Assembly: GCA_019359415.1 (NCBI GenBank) | Contig: JAHHHH010000062.1 | Location: forward strand, 1 to 45,391 | Origin: Iphinoe sp. HA4291-MV1 | GTDB lineage: Bacteria > Cyanobacteriota > Cyanobacteriia > Cyanobacteriales > Nostocaceae | Direction: 5' to 3' | Length of the DNA stretch: 45,391 bases | Shown here: positions 37,516-45,391 of the stretch, in pieces | Position numbering within the stretch: the stretch's first letter is position 1 | How the letters are laid out: each line of letters opens with the position of its first letter | Notes under the pieces: generated by a model | Databases searched by the model: none | Told to the model about the DNA's origin: nothing | The model's input: the letters and a program-made list of their open reading frames with translations, nothing else | Position numbers and translations under genes: made by a program

Positions 37516-37616
37516 AGGACTTACGCAAAGAAACCCGGTTTCTACCAAAAATCGTCTGTTTAGTAACCAAATACGAACGAAGAAACCGGGTTTCTGGCAG
37601 ATGGTGCGTAAGTCCT
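37516..37616. mobile_element. MITE-like element with 12-bp terminal inverted repeats
   Basis: Ends are AGGACTTACGCA and TGCGTAAGTCCT, exact inverted repeats about 100 bp apart. Inside, AAGAAACCCGGTTTCT and AAGAAACCGGGTTTCT form a second symmetric pair. No coding capacity. The target duplication is unclear (TTATT/ATTATT flanks). Fragments of AGGACTTACGC also occur at about 33232. Confidence 0.75.
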
Positions 37617-38157
37617 ATTATTAGCATTGATCCCTGTTTTATCACTTTCGGAAGAGAATAATCTAGAACGCTTACAGCATAAGACTTTTACTAAAAATCT
37701 TGATCTCAACCATTCTGGAACGAAAATAAACGCTTCACAGCTCGCTCTATCTGTAGTTGAAAATTTGGCTCTTATTTTTCTTTCCCTAGAGTGACAGAAG
37801 AGGGATGAAAAATTATACCGTACTTTTATAAGAGCCGCACCCATCACATTTCTCAGACTCTGTAATCCCCGCAAAAGTTGAGAGTAACTAACAACCCACT
37901 CTCCTATCAAAATTTCTTGGTACTGTTGATTTCGACGTAGGGCAAAGCTCAACAGGCGATCGCAATTCCCAAAGCTAAAACCAGGAATACTAGTAACAGT
38001 GAAGCTTTGAGTAGATGAGTTCCAAATTGGATGAGTTGGGTAGGATGCGTTAAATCGAGCAATCCTGGAATGCTTGGGCAGATTCAAACATGAACGAGTG
38101 TTAGAAGAGTTTGGAGATTCAGACTGAGAAAATCTACCAAAAGTTTCTTGTCAAAAC

Positions 38158-38691
38158 TCAGCCTTTATCTTCATCCAGAATTGTTCCTTCTAAATTTGTA
38201 TTATTCAAGTTAGCTTGGCTCAAATTGGTTTCGTTGAGTTCCGCATTGCTCAGATCTGCTTGGCTTAGATCTGCTTTAGCTAAGTCAGCATGACTGAGAT
38301 CGGCTTCATTCAGAGAAACTGCATTCAAGTTAGCTTTTTGTAGCTCTGCCTGGCGGAATTGAGTGCCGATTAACTTTGCGATCGTTAAATCAGCTTGACT
38401 CAAATTAGCTTCATCCAAAATAGCTCCTTCTAGAATTGCTCCATCTAGGATAGCTCCACTCAAATTAGCTTCCGTGAGATTTGCCTGATTTAAATTGGCT
38501 CCATTTAAGTCAGCTTCAATCAAGCTTGCTTGACTGAGATTAACTCTGCTTAAATCCGCTCCATCGAGAATGGCTCTGTCTAAAATCGCTCCGCTCAGGT
38601 TAGCTCCTTCTAAGAATGCTTCGCTCAGATTTACTTCAGTAAAATCTCTTCTACCTGTGGCGTATTGTGCCAATAGTTCATCCGCTTTCAT
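38158..38691 (-). CDS. Cytosolic pentapeptide-repeat protein
   Basis: 177 residues, almost wholly pentapeptide repeats (ANLSG, AILDG, ADLSQ, ANLNQ) from residue 17 to the end, giving a right-handed quadrilateral beta helix of about seven coils. The N-terminal MKADELLAQYATGRRDF is a common cap for cyanobacterial members. No signal peptide. Function unknown. Confidence 0.88.
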   Translation of the reverse strand: MKADELLAQYATGRRDFTEVNLSEAFLEGANLSGAILDRAILDGADLSRVNLSQASLIEADLNGANLNQANLTEANLSGAILDGAILEGAILDEANLSQADLTIAKLIGTQFRQAELQKANLNAVSLNEADLSHADLAKADLSQADLSNAELNETNLSQANLNNTNLEGTILDEDKG

Positions 38692-39114
38692 TGCTTCGCC
38701 TTCGACAAGTTTCTACTTCTTTTGTCAGTCTTTGTCAGCTACAGTAGCAATTTTTTGGGAGGATGCCAAATTTGCAAAAATACCTGACGATTAGAAATCG
38801 TGCGCCAGTTGCTTCTCCTTACGGAGACGCTGCGCGAACAAGTCGGGAAATCCGGACGCCAGATACCTACGGAGGGAGATCTTCCTACAGTACTGGCTCC
38901 CCAACGCACTGGCTTGGCTATACAAAAGCGCGTCCGTAAGGCAAGGACTAATTATAGCCTGCTGAGGCACAGAGAAGTCCTGTAGGCGGGTTTTCCACGC
39001 CCAGGGAACTTCGGAGCTTTATTTTTGTAGTTGCACGAAGTGCGGACAATTTACAAAAATCGCTCCCAAATTTTCGAGGGCAGAGGGATACTGTGCCCTC
39101 GAAGATGAAACTAG
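38692..39114. other. Gap with palindromic repeats
   Basis: No gene seen. Holds a CTTCTCCTTACGGAGACG hairpin at about 38811, other GC-rich repeats, and an A/T-poor block before the next gene. Confidence 0.5.
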
Positions 39115-39354
39115 TTAACTTTCAGGCTGCTCCATTCCTCCAACCAGAAAATTTATATCTTCCCTTGGCAGTTTAGCAGACACATCCTTGCCTCCTGGAA
39201 GAGGAAACTGAACATCAAAGGCATCTTCATCGCATTCTACAACCTTTCCTACTAAACCTTCTGGCAGGTTCTCATCTACATCGCGAGCCAGTCCAACTAA
39301 ATCGTTCTTCTCAATCTCAATGGGCGTTGAATCGTTGTTCTCAATAGGCGTCAT
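39115..39354 (-). CDS. Small acidic hypothetical protein, Tudor/SH3-like
   Basis: 79 residues; GGAGG lies 8 nt before the ATG. Core EKNDLVGLARDVDENLPEGLVGKVVECDEDAFDVQFPLPGGKDVSAKLPREDINFL looks like a small beta barrel of the DUF4926/KOW type, sometimes linked with toxin or immunity modules. No partner gene nearby. Function unknown. Confidence 0.7.
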   Translation of the reverse strand: MTPIENNDSTPIEIEKNDLVGLARDVDENLPEGLVGKVVECDEDAFDVQFPLPGGKDVSAKLPREDINFLVGGMEQPES

Positions 39355-39872
39355 ATTTCCAACCTCCAGTTACTACTAACTATTTGAGTGAGCTGCCAAT
39401 GCTCCCGCAAAGTATTTTGTTAAAGTATTCTGTTAATCATGACGCATCACTTGGTCAATCCACGTCCTACCTTGGCACGAACTTTGACGCTTTGTACCTT
39501 GCCTATAGATGTACCAATAAAGAAAGAGTTGATATGCGGGGTGTCAGCTAAAGGTGACAGGTGAAGTATAAAGGATAAAGCGAGGGACCAACTTTTGCTT
39601 TAATTTATGGGGTATAACGTATTTTTCTCGTTGTGGCGCTCATTGTTTGTACTGCTGCAATCCTTGCAGCATTTACCTGGAGGAGCGATCGCATTGCACG
39701 CAAGGCTTCTAGAAGGTCAAAATGTCGCTTACATGGTCGGTCTCGCGTTTGCGATGGCACGGAGTGCCCGCCAGGGGCGATGCTCCGGACACGCTACGCG
39801 TTGGCGGAGCCTGTCCGGAGGACATACGCGATCGCAATCAACAGTGAGCAAGCTTTGTCAAAGCTGACTAAA
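39355..39872. other. Gap before the ftsH terminator
   Basis: No credible gene. About 39745-39840 is a palindromic repeat block (GCGATGGCACGGAGTGCC, TCCGGACACGCTACGCGT, GGCGGAGCCTGTCCGGA). The segment TAAAGGTGACAGGTGA at about 39549 recurs at the right end of the window (45363). Confidence 0.5.
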
Positions 39873-39916
39873 AAAATCAGGGCAATTTTGGAAAATTCCA
39901 CAATTACCCTGATTTT
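39873..39916 (-). terminator. Terminator of ftsH (works in both directions)
   Basis: AAATCAGGGTAATTGTGG pairs with CAAAATTGCCCTGATTT on the minus strand, followed by TTTTTT. About 56 bp after the ftsH stop. The plus strand also has TTTTC, weaker. Confidence 0.75.
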
Positions 39917-39971
39917 CTCGAGTTAGGAGTTAAAAATTAGGAGTGTTAACTAACTCTTAACTCCTCACTTT

Positions 39972-41816
39972 TTAAGCAAACGTTGCAGTTCTCACATCGT
40001 TGTTTGCCAGCAGTTCCTGCAACTCCTCGGCGTCCACTGTTTCCTTCTCAACCAGCATCTGCGCGAGTTGGTCGAGAATGTGGCGGTTATTTTCCAATAC
40101 TTCTTTGGAGCGTCGGTAAGCTGCTTCTACCAGTATGCGGACTTCGTCATCAATAGCAGCAGCGGTTTCTTCAGAGAAATCGCGTTCTGCCATGATGTCT
40201 CGACCGAGGAACATATTGCCTTGCTGACGACCGAGGGCAACTGGACCCAGGCGATCGCTCATGCCAAAACGTGTTACCATCTGACGGGCGACACGAGCAA
40301 CTTGTTGCAAGTCTTGAGCAGCACCCGTGGTCACTTCTTCGTCACCAAAGATGATTTCTTCAGCAATACGACCACCTAATGCCACCGCCATCTGATTTTC
40401 CAGATAAACACGGCTGTATAAGCCAGTGTCCATCCGGTCTTCGCTAGGAGTAAACCAAGTTAAACCACCAGCTCTACCACGAGGAATAATACTAATCTTC
40501 TGTACAGGGTCATAGTCTGGCATCAAAGCACCGACAAGGGCGTGACCTGCTTCGTGATAAGCTACCAGAGCTTTGCGCTTTTCGCTCATTATCCGGTCTT
40601 TCTTCTCTGGACCTGCTAACACACGGTCGATCGCGTCGTTAATTTCATCCATCGAAATTTCGGTTAAATTCCGCCGTGCAGCCAGAATAGCAGCTTCGTT
40701 GAGCAGGTTGGAAAGGTCTGCACCAGTGAACCCAGGAGTACGACGGGCAATTCTCTCTAAGTCCACGTCTTTTGCCAAGGTTTTCCCACGAGCGTGGACT
40801 TTAAGAATTTCCACTCGTCCAGCATAATCAGGGCGATCTACAACGACTTGACGGTCGAAGCGACCAGGACGCAACAATGCTGCATCCAGAACATCGGGAC
40901 GGTTGGTAGCGGCAATAATGATGATACCTGTGTTGCCTTCAAAGCCGTCCATTTCTGTGAGTAACTGGTTGAGGGTTTGTTCACGCTCATCGTTACCACC
41001 GCCTAAACCAGCACCCCGCTGACGACCTACGGCGTCAATTTCATCAATGAAGACGATACAAGGAGCATTTGTCTTTGCTTGCTCAAACAAGTCGCGGACG
41101 CGGGATGCACCGACACCCACAAACATTTCTACGAATTCAGAACCTGAGATGGAGAAGAAGGGGACACCAGCTTCGCCTGCTACTGCACGAGCTAGCAAGG
41201 TTTTACCAGTTCCTGGAGGACCAACGAGTAGCACGCCTTTGGGAATTTTTGCCCCAACAGCAGTGAAGCGATCAGCGTTTTTCAGAAAGTCTACAACTTC
41301 GTTAAGTTCTAGCTTAGCTTGGTCAATACCAGCAACATCGTTAAATGTCACTTGGGTTTGCGGCTCCATTTGCACTCTAGCTTTGGACTTGCCAAAGTTC
41401 ATCGCTTGGCTACCAGGACCATTTTGAGCGCGGCGGAGCAAGAAGAATAAGCCAACCAGAAGTAATACAGGGAAAAATAAGCTGCTGAGTGCTTTAAACC
41501 AAAATCCTTCATCGGTTTGCGGCAAAACATTAATATCTACCCCATGTTGGGTGAGAGTATTGATGAGGTCAGGGTCGTTGACCAAAGTCACCAGCTTCTT
41601 ATTGGGGTCGTTCTTGGGCATCACAAGAGCTGTAGACCTATCTGAACTCAAACTAACTTTTTCTACGTTGTCATTTTGAACTTCATTAATAAACTGACTG
41701 TATCGCCATGTCTCTCTGCTTGGTTGTTTTTGGTCAAAAAACGCTGTCCCAAGCGCAATGACAACAATAAAGAGCAGTGCGTACAGCCCTGCATTTCTCC
41801 ATCGTTTGTTATTCAC
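39972..41816 (-). CDS. ftsH: ATP-dependent zinc metalloprotease FtsH (FtsH3-like)
   Basis: 614 residues from GTG at 41816, with GGAGG 10 nt upstream. Membrane-anchored hexameric protease that removes damaged thylakoid proteins such as D1. Two membrane helices (about 9-27 and 111-128), AAA domain with Walker A GPPGTGKT (199-206), Walker B FIDEID (256-261), second region of homology with NRPD...RPGRFDR, then zinc site HEAGH (421-425). The N-terminus [10 protein letters not shown] recalls Synechocystis Slr1604 (FtsH3), from memory. Confidence 0.96.
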   Translation of the reverse strand: MNNKRWRNAGLYALLFIVVIALGTAFFDQKQPSRETWRYSQFINEVQNDNVEKVSLSSDRSTALVMPKNDPNKKLVTLVNDPDLINTLTQHGVDINVLPQTDEGFWFKALSSLFFPVLLLVGLFFLLRRAQNGPGSQAMNFGKSKARVQMEPQTQVTFNDVAGIDQAKLELNEVVDFLKNADRFTAVGAKIPKGVLLVGPPGTGKTLLARAVAGEAGVPFFSISGSEFVEMFVGVGASRVRDLFEQAKTNAPCIVFIDEIDAVGRQRGAGLGGGNDEREQTLNQLLTEMDGFEGNTGIIIIAATNRPDVLDAALLRPGRFDRQVVVDRPDYAGRVEILKVHARGKTLAKDVDLERIARRTPGFTGADLSNLLNEAAILAARRNLTEISMDEINDAIDRVLAGPEKKDRIMSEKRKALVAYHEAGHALVGALMPDYDPVQKISIIPRGRAGGLTWFTPSEDRMDTGLYSRVYLENQMAVALGGRIAEEIIFGDEEVTTGAAQDLQQVARVARQMVTRFGMSDRLGPVALGRQQGNMFLGRDIMAERDFSEETAAAIDDEVRILVEAAYRRSKEVLENNRHILDQLAQMLVEKETVDAEELQELLANNDVRTATFA

Positions 41817-41928
41817 CGAGGTTCATCCTCCTAGATCTGTTCTTGTGCGTGCAAAGTAGCAGTCTCTGTAAAGAGAGGGCATTTTAAGAATTATGTTAAC
41901 TTATCTTAAGGTATACCAAATCTTGCAC

Positions 41929-42723
41929 CTACAATGCTATAAAAAATATCCGCAGTTGTTGAAAACAGGAATGGTGGGGATTATATTCTAACTTTCCTGA
42001 ATGCCAGATAACTGTCCGGAGTGGGATTATTTCCACGACACTATTACTATAGGCAATTGCCTCAAACCCCTTGACTAACTCTGGTGTCCAAGGTTCCTCC
42101 CGAACAAGAAGCTGTTTTTTTAACAGCCATTCTACAAGCTGCGATCGCACGACTCCCGGCAAAATTCCTGCTCTGATGGGCGGCGTCCACCAACAGCCAT
42201 CTAGCCACCCCCAGAGGTTACCTGTACTCGTTTCTAGCCAATTCAGCGCAGCATCTACCAAAATGGCTTCTTGAGCATCTAACTTTTGGGCGCTAGTCTT
42301 TGCTAACCATGCGCTTAAATAGTTCCCCGTTTTGTGAGAAGGTAGACTGCGATAAAATTCTGGTGTTGATAGAGTCGCTACAATACCATTTTTCTGGTTT
42401 TCTGTCAAATTCTTTGGCAGCAACCTTCCCATTATCCACTCACGTCCATCAGGAAAGATAGCGATTCTGAGAACTGGGAAGTGTGCTAGGAGCATTTGTG
42501 CGCCTTGACGCAATCGTTCTTTATTTGGTAAACGCCAACCAAAGGTTTGCAAGCTAAATTTTAGGCGATCGCAGTGGGAGCGCCAGTGAGTTAACCTACT
42601 ATCAAGCGAGTTATTGTAAACCCGCAGCGTTGTAAAAACAGTTGCTCCATAGAGTAATCCTGGGTCGTCAATTTCTAACTCTAGGGTTTGAGACTCAATT
42701 AATTTGCCATTGTACCAGAAAAT
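41929..42723 (-). CDS. Aminotransferase class IV protein, apparent ATT start
   Basis: 264 residues if translation begins at ATT (42723-42721). The frame from there reads FWYNGKLIESQTLELEIDDPGLLYGATVFTTLRVY, exactly the N-terminus expected of class IV aminotransferases, and is closed by a TAG seven codons further upstream. GGGGAGG lies 8 nt before the ATT; the first ATG/GTG/TTG choices lie far inside the domain. PLP Lys is in SHKTGNYLSAW, and TSTGNLWGWLDG...PIRAGILPGVVR is the conserved C-half. Members include branched-chain aminotransferase and aminodeoxychorismate lyase (PabC); which one is not certain. Confidence 0.85.
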   Translation of the reverse strand: MFWYNGKLIESQTLELEIDDPGLLYGATVFTTLRVYNNSLDSRLTHWRSHCDRLKFSLQTFGWRLPNKERLRQGAQMLLAHFPVLRIAIFPDGREWIMGRLLPKNLTENQKNGIVATLSTPEFYRSLPSHKTGNYLSAWLAKTSAQKLDAQEAILVDAALNWLETSTGNLWGWLDGCWWTPPIRAGILPGVVRSQLVEWLLKKQLLVREEPWTPELVKGFEAIAYSNSVVEIIPLRTVIWHSGKLEYNPHHSCFQQLRIFFIAL

Positions 42724-42881
42724 AGCCGTAACCTCCCCAAACTAGGCAAAAGTAAAAAGTGAGCCAGTGCGGTGGACGGGTTCCACAGGCTACAGCAACT
42801 GGCGAACCCGTCAGGGTTAAAAGGCACTCATAATAAATTATCTTTCTTTTTACTTTTTACTTTGACTACTAACCTATCAAT

Positions 42882-43670
42882 TTAATCATTTTCAGATAAT
42901 TTAATTTTGTAAGTTCTGTCAGAATTAGGAATGACCTTTCCTCCTAAAGCTTCAATTTCATTGATTGCTCGCTGACGAGTTTTTTCATCAACTTGATGAT
43001 TTAATATCATTGTCCAGGTAGCAATTCGAGCAAATTTACTGTTAGAATTCCTACTCAAGAATTTAGCAGTTTTTTGCGAAACAGATACAACTTTTTTGCT
43101 GTCTTAATCTGAGTATTTACTAGCCCAGTTTGCTGCCATTTCAAAAGAGTATTGAGCCATTAATGGTTTCCCTAAAAACAATAACTCATCAGTGCCTTTA
43201 TAACGCCACACGTAATAAGACTTTTTGGGAACTCCGGGAGAAAGTGACTTTAAACCTTTGTCGATTATTTTTATAGAAAGTTCTGGCATACCCGCATATA
43301 TAGAAGTACTGATAGAAAGACTCATATAGGCAGGTAGAAATCGCGGGTCGTGTTCCAGAATGACTTCAAAATATACTGGACTCAAACTGTAATCTGTTTT
43401 GGCACGAACTTCATCATCACCAAAATATTGCACAAAATTGAGATATATCAAATTAGCAATGATATTATTGTAACCAAAGGATGGCATTTTTTTGAAAAAT
43501 GTTAGGCGTAGCTTTTCTGAGTTAATTTCTCTTTGTAAAGTCTCTCTTGAAGCAGTTTGTTTTCTAGAAAGCAAGTTTTGCATTTTTGAGAGTTGGAGCC
43601 AGCCAACTCCCAACAAACACAAACAGGCTGTAAAAGATGCAGTGACACCTTGACGAGATAGAGCAAACAT
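42882..43670 (-). pseudogene. TPR-like membrane-anchored protein interrupted by an in-frame stop
   Basis: From ATG at 43670 the frame encodes 188 residues and stops at TAA (43104-43106), but the same frame then runs open for another 73 codons (SKKVVSVSQKTAKFLSRNS...ALGGKVIPNSDRTYKIKLSEND) to TAA at 42884-42882. The reading continues in the style of the protein, so a complete gene of about 262 codons carries one nonsense codon. N-terminal hydrophobic anchor (TASFTACLCLLGVGWLQL), then a helical-repeat region (FEVILEHDPRFLPAYMSLSIS). Function unknown; either a recent pseudogene, a sequencing error, or a shortened active protein. Confidence 0.7.
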
Positions 43671-43776
43671 TTTGGTTTATTGGTACAGCAGCAGACTACA
43701 ACTACATGGTTCCCATTAAACTCGCCAAATGAACAGTGATTAGCCCCATACTCTGCAAAACTTCAAACGGTTAAAT

Positions 43777-44268
43777 CTACCACGTTTTGAGCCATTTGTT
43801 CACAACTGTATTGAAGAATTTTTTCATTTGATGCTTACGACGCCACCTTTGAAAAGCAAGTTCGTATTCTTCGCCTTTTATTTGAAAAGTATTCCAAGCA
43901 TCAAGACCTACTACAAACCCACAACAAAGTAAAATGTACAGTGACCAAGAAATACCACCACCACCAAGTAGATCCACGGTCAACAAAAAGGCATTAACAA
44001 TTGCATAATTACCAAAACGCCTCTTGAATCTACCTTGGCGATGAGTATTGAAAGTTTGCCGTTGTACCATTTCTCCTTGTTGTTCCAACCAGTCTCGTTC
44101 TGCTTGTTTGAGTGTCTCTGGAGAGATGTCTAATTCTGTAGCAATTTCTATCAGTTGCTCGTACGAAAATTCTTTGTCTTTGTCGTCAGCTTGACGAGCG
44201 ATCGCCAGATGGAGAATTTGCTGTATATCTTCTTGCGAATATGTTCTTCTGGGTAAAACGTCTTTCAT
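43777..44268 (-). CDS. 2TM-domain protein
   Basis: 163 residues. N-terminal helical region (RRTYSQEDIQQILHLAIARQ...ELDISPETLKQAERDWLEQQ) resembling a SHOCT/short-helix regulator part, then two membrane helices (NYAIVNAFLLTVDLL and WSLYILLCCGFVVGLDAWNTF) and a basic tail. Such proteins are common in cyanobacteria without known function. Confidence 0.8.
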   Translation of the reverse strand: MKDVLPRRTYSQEDIQQILHLAIARQADDKDKEFSYEQLIEIATELDISPETLKQAERDWLEQQGEMVQRQTFNTHRQGRFKRRFGNYAIVNAFLLTVDLLGGGGISWSLYILLCCGFVVGLDAWNTFQIKGEEYELAFQRWRRKHQMKKFFNTVVNKWLKTW

Positions 44269-44367
44269 CGCGAGTGTAGGGTTTTCTTTGATTTTAGCGT
44301 CGAGCAGAAATGGAAGTTTTGCGGGCTAAGGGTGGGTTCAGTGCTGTGATTTGCTTTATACTAAAAT

Positions 44368-44391
44368 AAGGATGCAGGAAAGCGCATCCTT
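44368..44391 (-). terminator. Terminator of the Rrf2-family gene
   Basis: AAGGATGC, 8-nt loop, GCATCCTT; on the minus strand followed by ATTTTAG. 134 bp downstream of the Rrf2 stop. A weaker T-run (GTTTTGG) follows on the plus strand. Confidence 0.6.
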
Positions 44392-44525
44392 GTTTTGGTA
44401 ACCTTTCGGACATTTGCGCCGCTGAAGTTTTGCTCCTCAGATATCGGCATTGCGTTCATGCCTTTTTATCGCTTCAACAATGTTAACCCAGCCACGATGT
44501 GGACAGTAAATTAGAGCACTACAGA

Positions 44526-44963
44526 CTAAATATAGTACATAAGTTCCATCTGCCGTCGTTTTGCGCGTTGCTTACAAAGGTCATAAAGCGTATACTTCTG
44601 TAAAACAGAGTAAGCTGCCTGACGTGCTTCTTGCCAAATTTCTTGAATAACTTCAGTTTCTACTGACGTGGGAGTGGAATTTTTCTTGGACACATCCGCG
44701 TCTAATCCTTCTATGCAACGGAAAGCATCTAGAAGTGTAATCTTTTGCGGCTCTCGTGCTAGAATATAGCCACCTTTGACGCCGCGTATACTCTTAATTA
44801 AACCTCCACGCCTTAATGTTGCAAGAAGTTCTTCCAAATAGCGATTTGGTATATTTTGCAGCGCTGCTATTTCCCGGATTTGCAAAGATTCACCAGTAGA
44901 ATAGCAAGCTGCTAGTGCTATCAAGGAAAGAATTGCGTACTCAGATTTATTAGAGAGTTCCAT
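44526..44963 (-). CDS. Rrf2-family transcriptional regulator
   Basis: 145 residues. Winged helix N-terminus MELSNKSEYAILSLIALAA...LQIREIAALQNIPNRYLEELLATLRRGGLIKSIRGVKGGYILAREPQKITLLDAFRCIEG is classic Rrf2. The CX(n)CX(n)C iron-sulfur cluster motif of IscR is absent: in the expected loop (ADVSKKNSTPTSVET) there is no Cys. It is therefore closer to CymR-like or cyanobacterial Rrf2 members. Target genes unknown. Confidence 0.92.
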   Translation of the reverse strand: MELSNKSEYAILSLIALAACYSTGESLQIREIAALQNIPNRYLEELLATLRRGGLIKSIRGVKGGYILAREPQKITLLDAFRCIEGLDADVSKKNSTPTSVETEVIQEIWQEARQAAYSVLQKYTLYDLCKQRAKRRQMELMYYI

Positions 44964-45391
44964 AGGCGAGAGAAAATAGACCCACTCAGTTATTACCTGT
45001 GATCAAGCTAAATGTCATCTCAACCGTTATGATTATAGTCGCTATCATGCAGGTAACACCTTGCTAACCCTATGCTATTGGGTTTCCTACAAGTATAAAG
45101 ACTGTCACCAATAAAATCAAATATTTTTATTTGTTGTTTCAATAAATAAAAATGATGATTAAGCGCAAACACTTTTTTCAACCAAGAAAGAATTCATATT
45201 ATGACGGTTGGTATTTGCATTCAATACAGTTGTTGTGGGGCAGATAATATGTTCGCCCATAATTAAGGATCTGACTTTTCCCGTTAAGTCTCAAAAAGCT
45301 TGCTCACAAAGGATTCTGGAGAAAGTACAGTATATACGGTACAGTAGTTGAAATCGGGTGTTAAAGGTGACAGGTGATGTTGGATTGGTGG
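44964..45391. other. Upstream region of the Rrf2 gene to window end
   Basis: No gene seen. Contains the candidate promoter at 45032-45060, A/T-rich sequence 45100-45160, and TTAAAGGTGACAGGTGATG at the far right end, shared with about 39549. Confidence 0.5.
45032..45060 (-). promoter_or_regulatory. Candidate promoter of the Rrf2 gene
   Basis: Perfect TATAAT at 45037-45032 on the minus strand; 17 bp upstream is GGTGTT (45060-45055), a poor -35. Predicted start near 45025, leader about 62 nt. Confidence 0.45.

Noticed and set aside
37560-38087. Minus-strand frame of 175 codons
   Set aside because: The C-terminal part is the MITE-like element read through, the rest is rich in Ser/Arg/Cys without a domain, and no ribosome binding site was found. 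At most a relic cut by the element.
39607-39926. Plus-strand frames of 86 and 97 codons
   Set aside because: Made up largely of palindromic repeat DNA and the ftsH terminator.
45331-45345. GTA...TAC as an NtcA site
   Set aside because: Spacing is 7 rather than 8 nt and no gene start is placed correctly.

Overview
The window looks like chromosomal DNA of a filamentous, heterocyst-forming-type cyanobacterium that makes phycoerythrin (a Tolypothrix/Scytonema/Brasilonema-like organism; genus is inference). The evidence is a cpeB-cpeA-cpeY-cpeZ phycoerythrin locus with an nblA-like gene just upstream, the phylloquinone genes menF/menA/menC/menE, a thylakoid FtsH, a lumenal pentapeptide protein, and many heptamer tandem repeats (STRR) and short palindromic dispersed repeats of the kind known from Nostocales. 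No phage, plasmid or CRISPR locus was seen.

Layout. 1-1570 is a graveyard of mobile DNA (IS200/IS605-type right end beside an IS110 relic, HigB toxin relic) that also holds a double-glycine-leader peptide gene whose whole core is a 12-nt repeat. 1584-9013 carries a disordered/basic conserved protein, infC, an alpha/beta hydrolase, a GST-like protein, tRNA-Val, a membrane metal-binding protein and mazG. 9248-12371 has a peptidoglycan-binding protein, proA and a bestrophin-like channel. 12494-17790 is the phylloquinone block (menF divergent from menA-menC-menE). 18130-20193 is ligA. 20533-25347 is a secreted protein, nblA, cpeBA and cpeYZ. 25398-27897 has an SDR protein and a membrane acyltransferase, followed by about 1.9 kb without a recognisable gene. 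29804-36336 holds sodB, purM, a PHP phosphoesterase, queA, a YraN-type nuclease-fold protein and a lumenal pentapeptide protein. 36337-39970 is repeat-rich (truncated TnpA, a MITE-like element, a second pentapeptide protein, a small acidic protein). 39972-44963 has ftsH, a class IV aminotransferase that appears to start with ATT, a stop-interrupted TPR-like gene, a 2TM protein and an Rrf2 regulator.

How genes work together. MenF, MenC, MenE and MenA are four steps of the phylloquinone (photosystem I quinone) pathway. CpeB/CpeA are the phycoerythrin subunits, CpeY/CpeZ attach bilin to them, and NblA tags phycobiliproteins for degradation, so synthesis and turnover genes of the same antenna protein are adjacent.

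The strongest unusual signals are: (1) a 127-bp exact inverted repeat, one copy inside menC and one inside menE, each adding about 60 low-complexity residues in frame and able to form a long duplex in the shared mRNA; (2) the same kind of in-frame repeat insertion in three further genes (alpha/beta hydrolase, queA, yraN); (3) the tetrapeptide-periodic double-glycine peptide; (4) an ATT start codon with a strong Shine-Dalgarno; (5) an A-C mismatch in the tRNA-Val acceptor stem.
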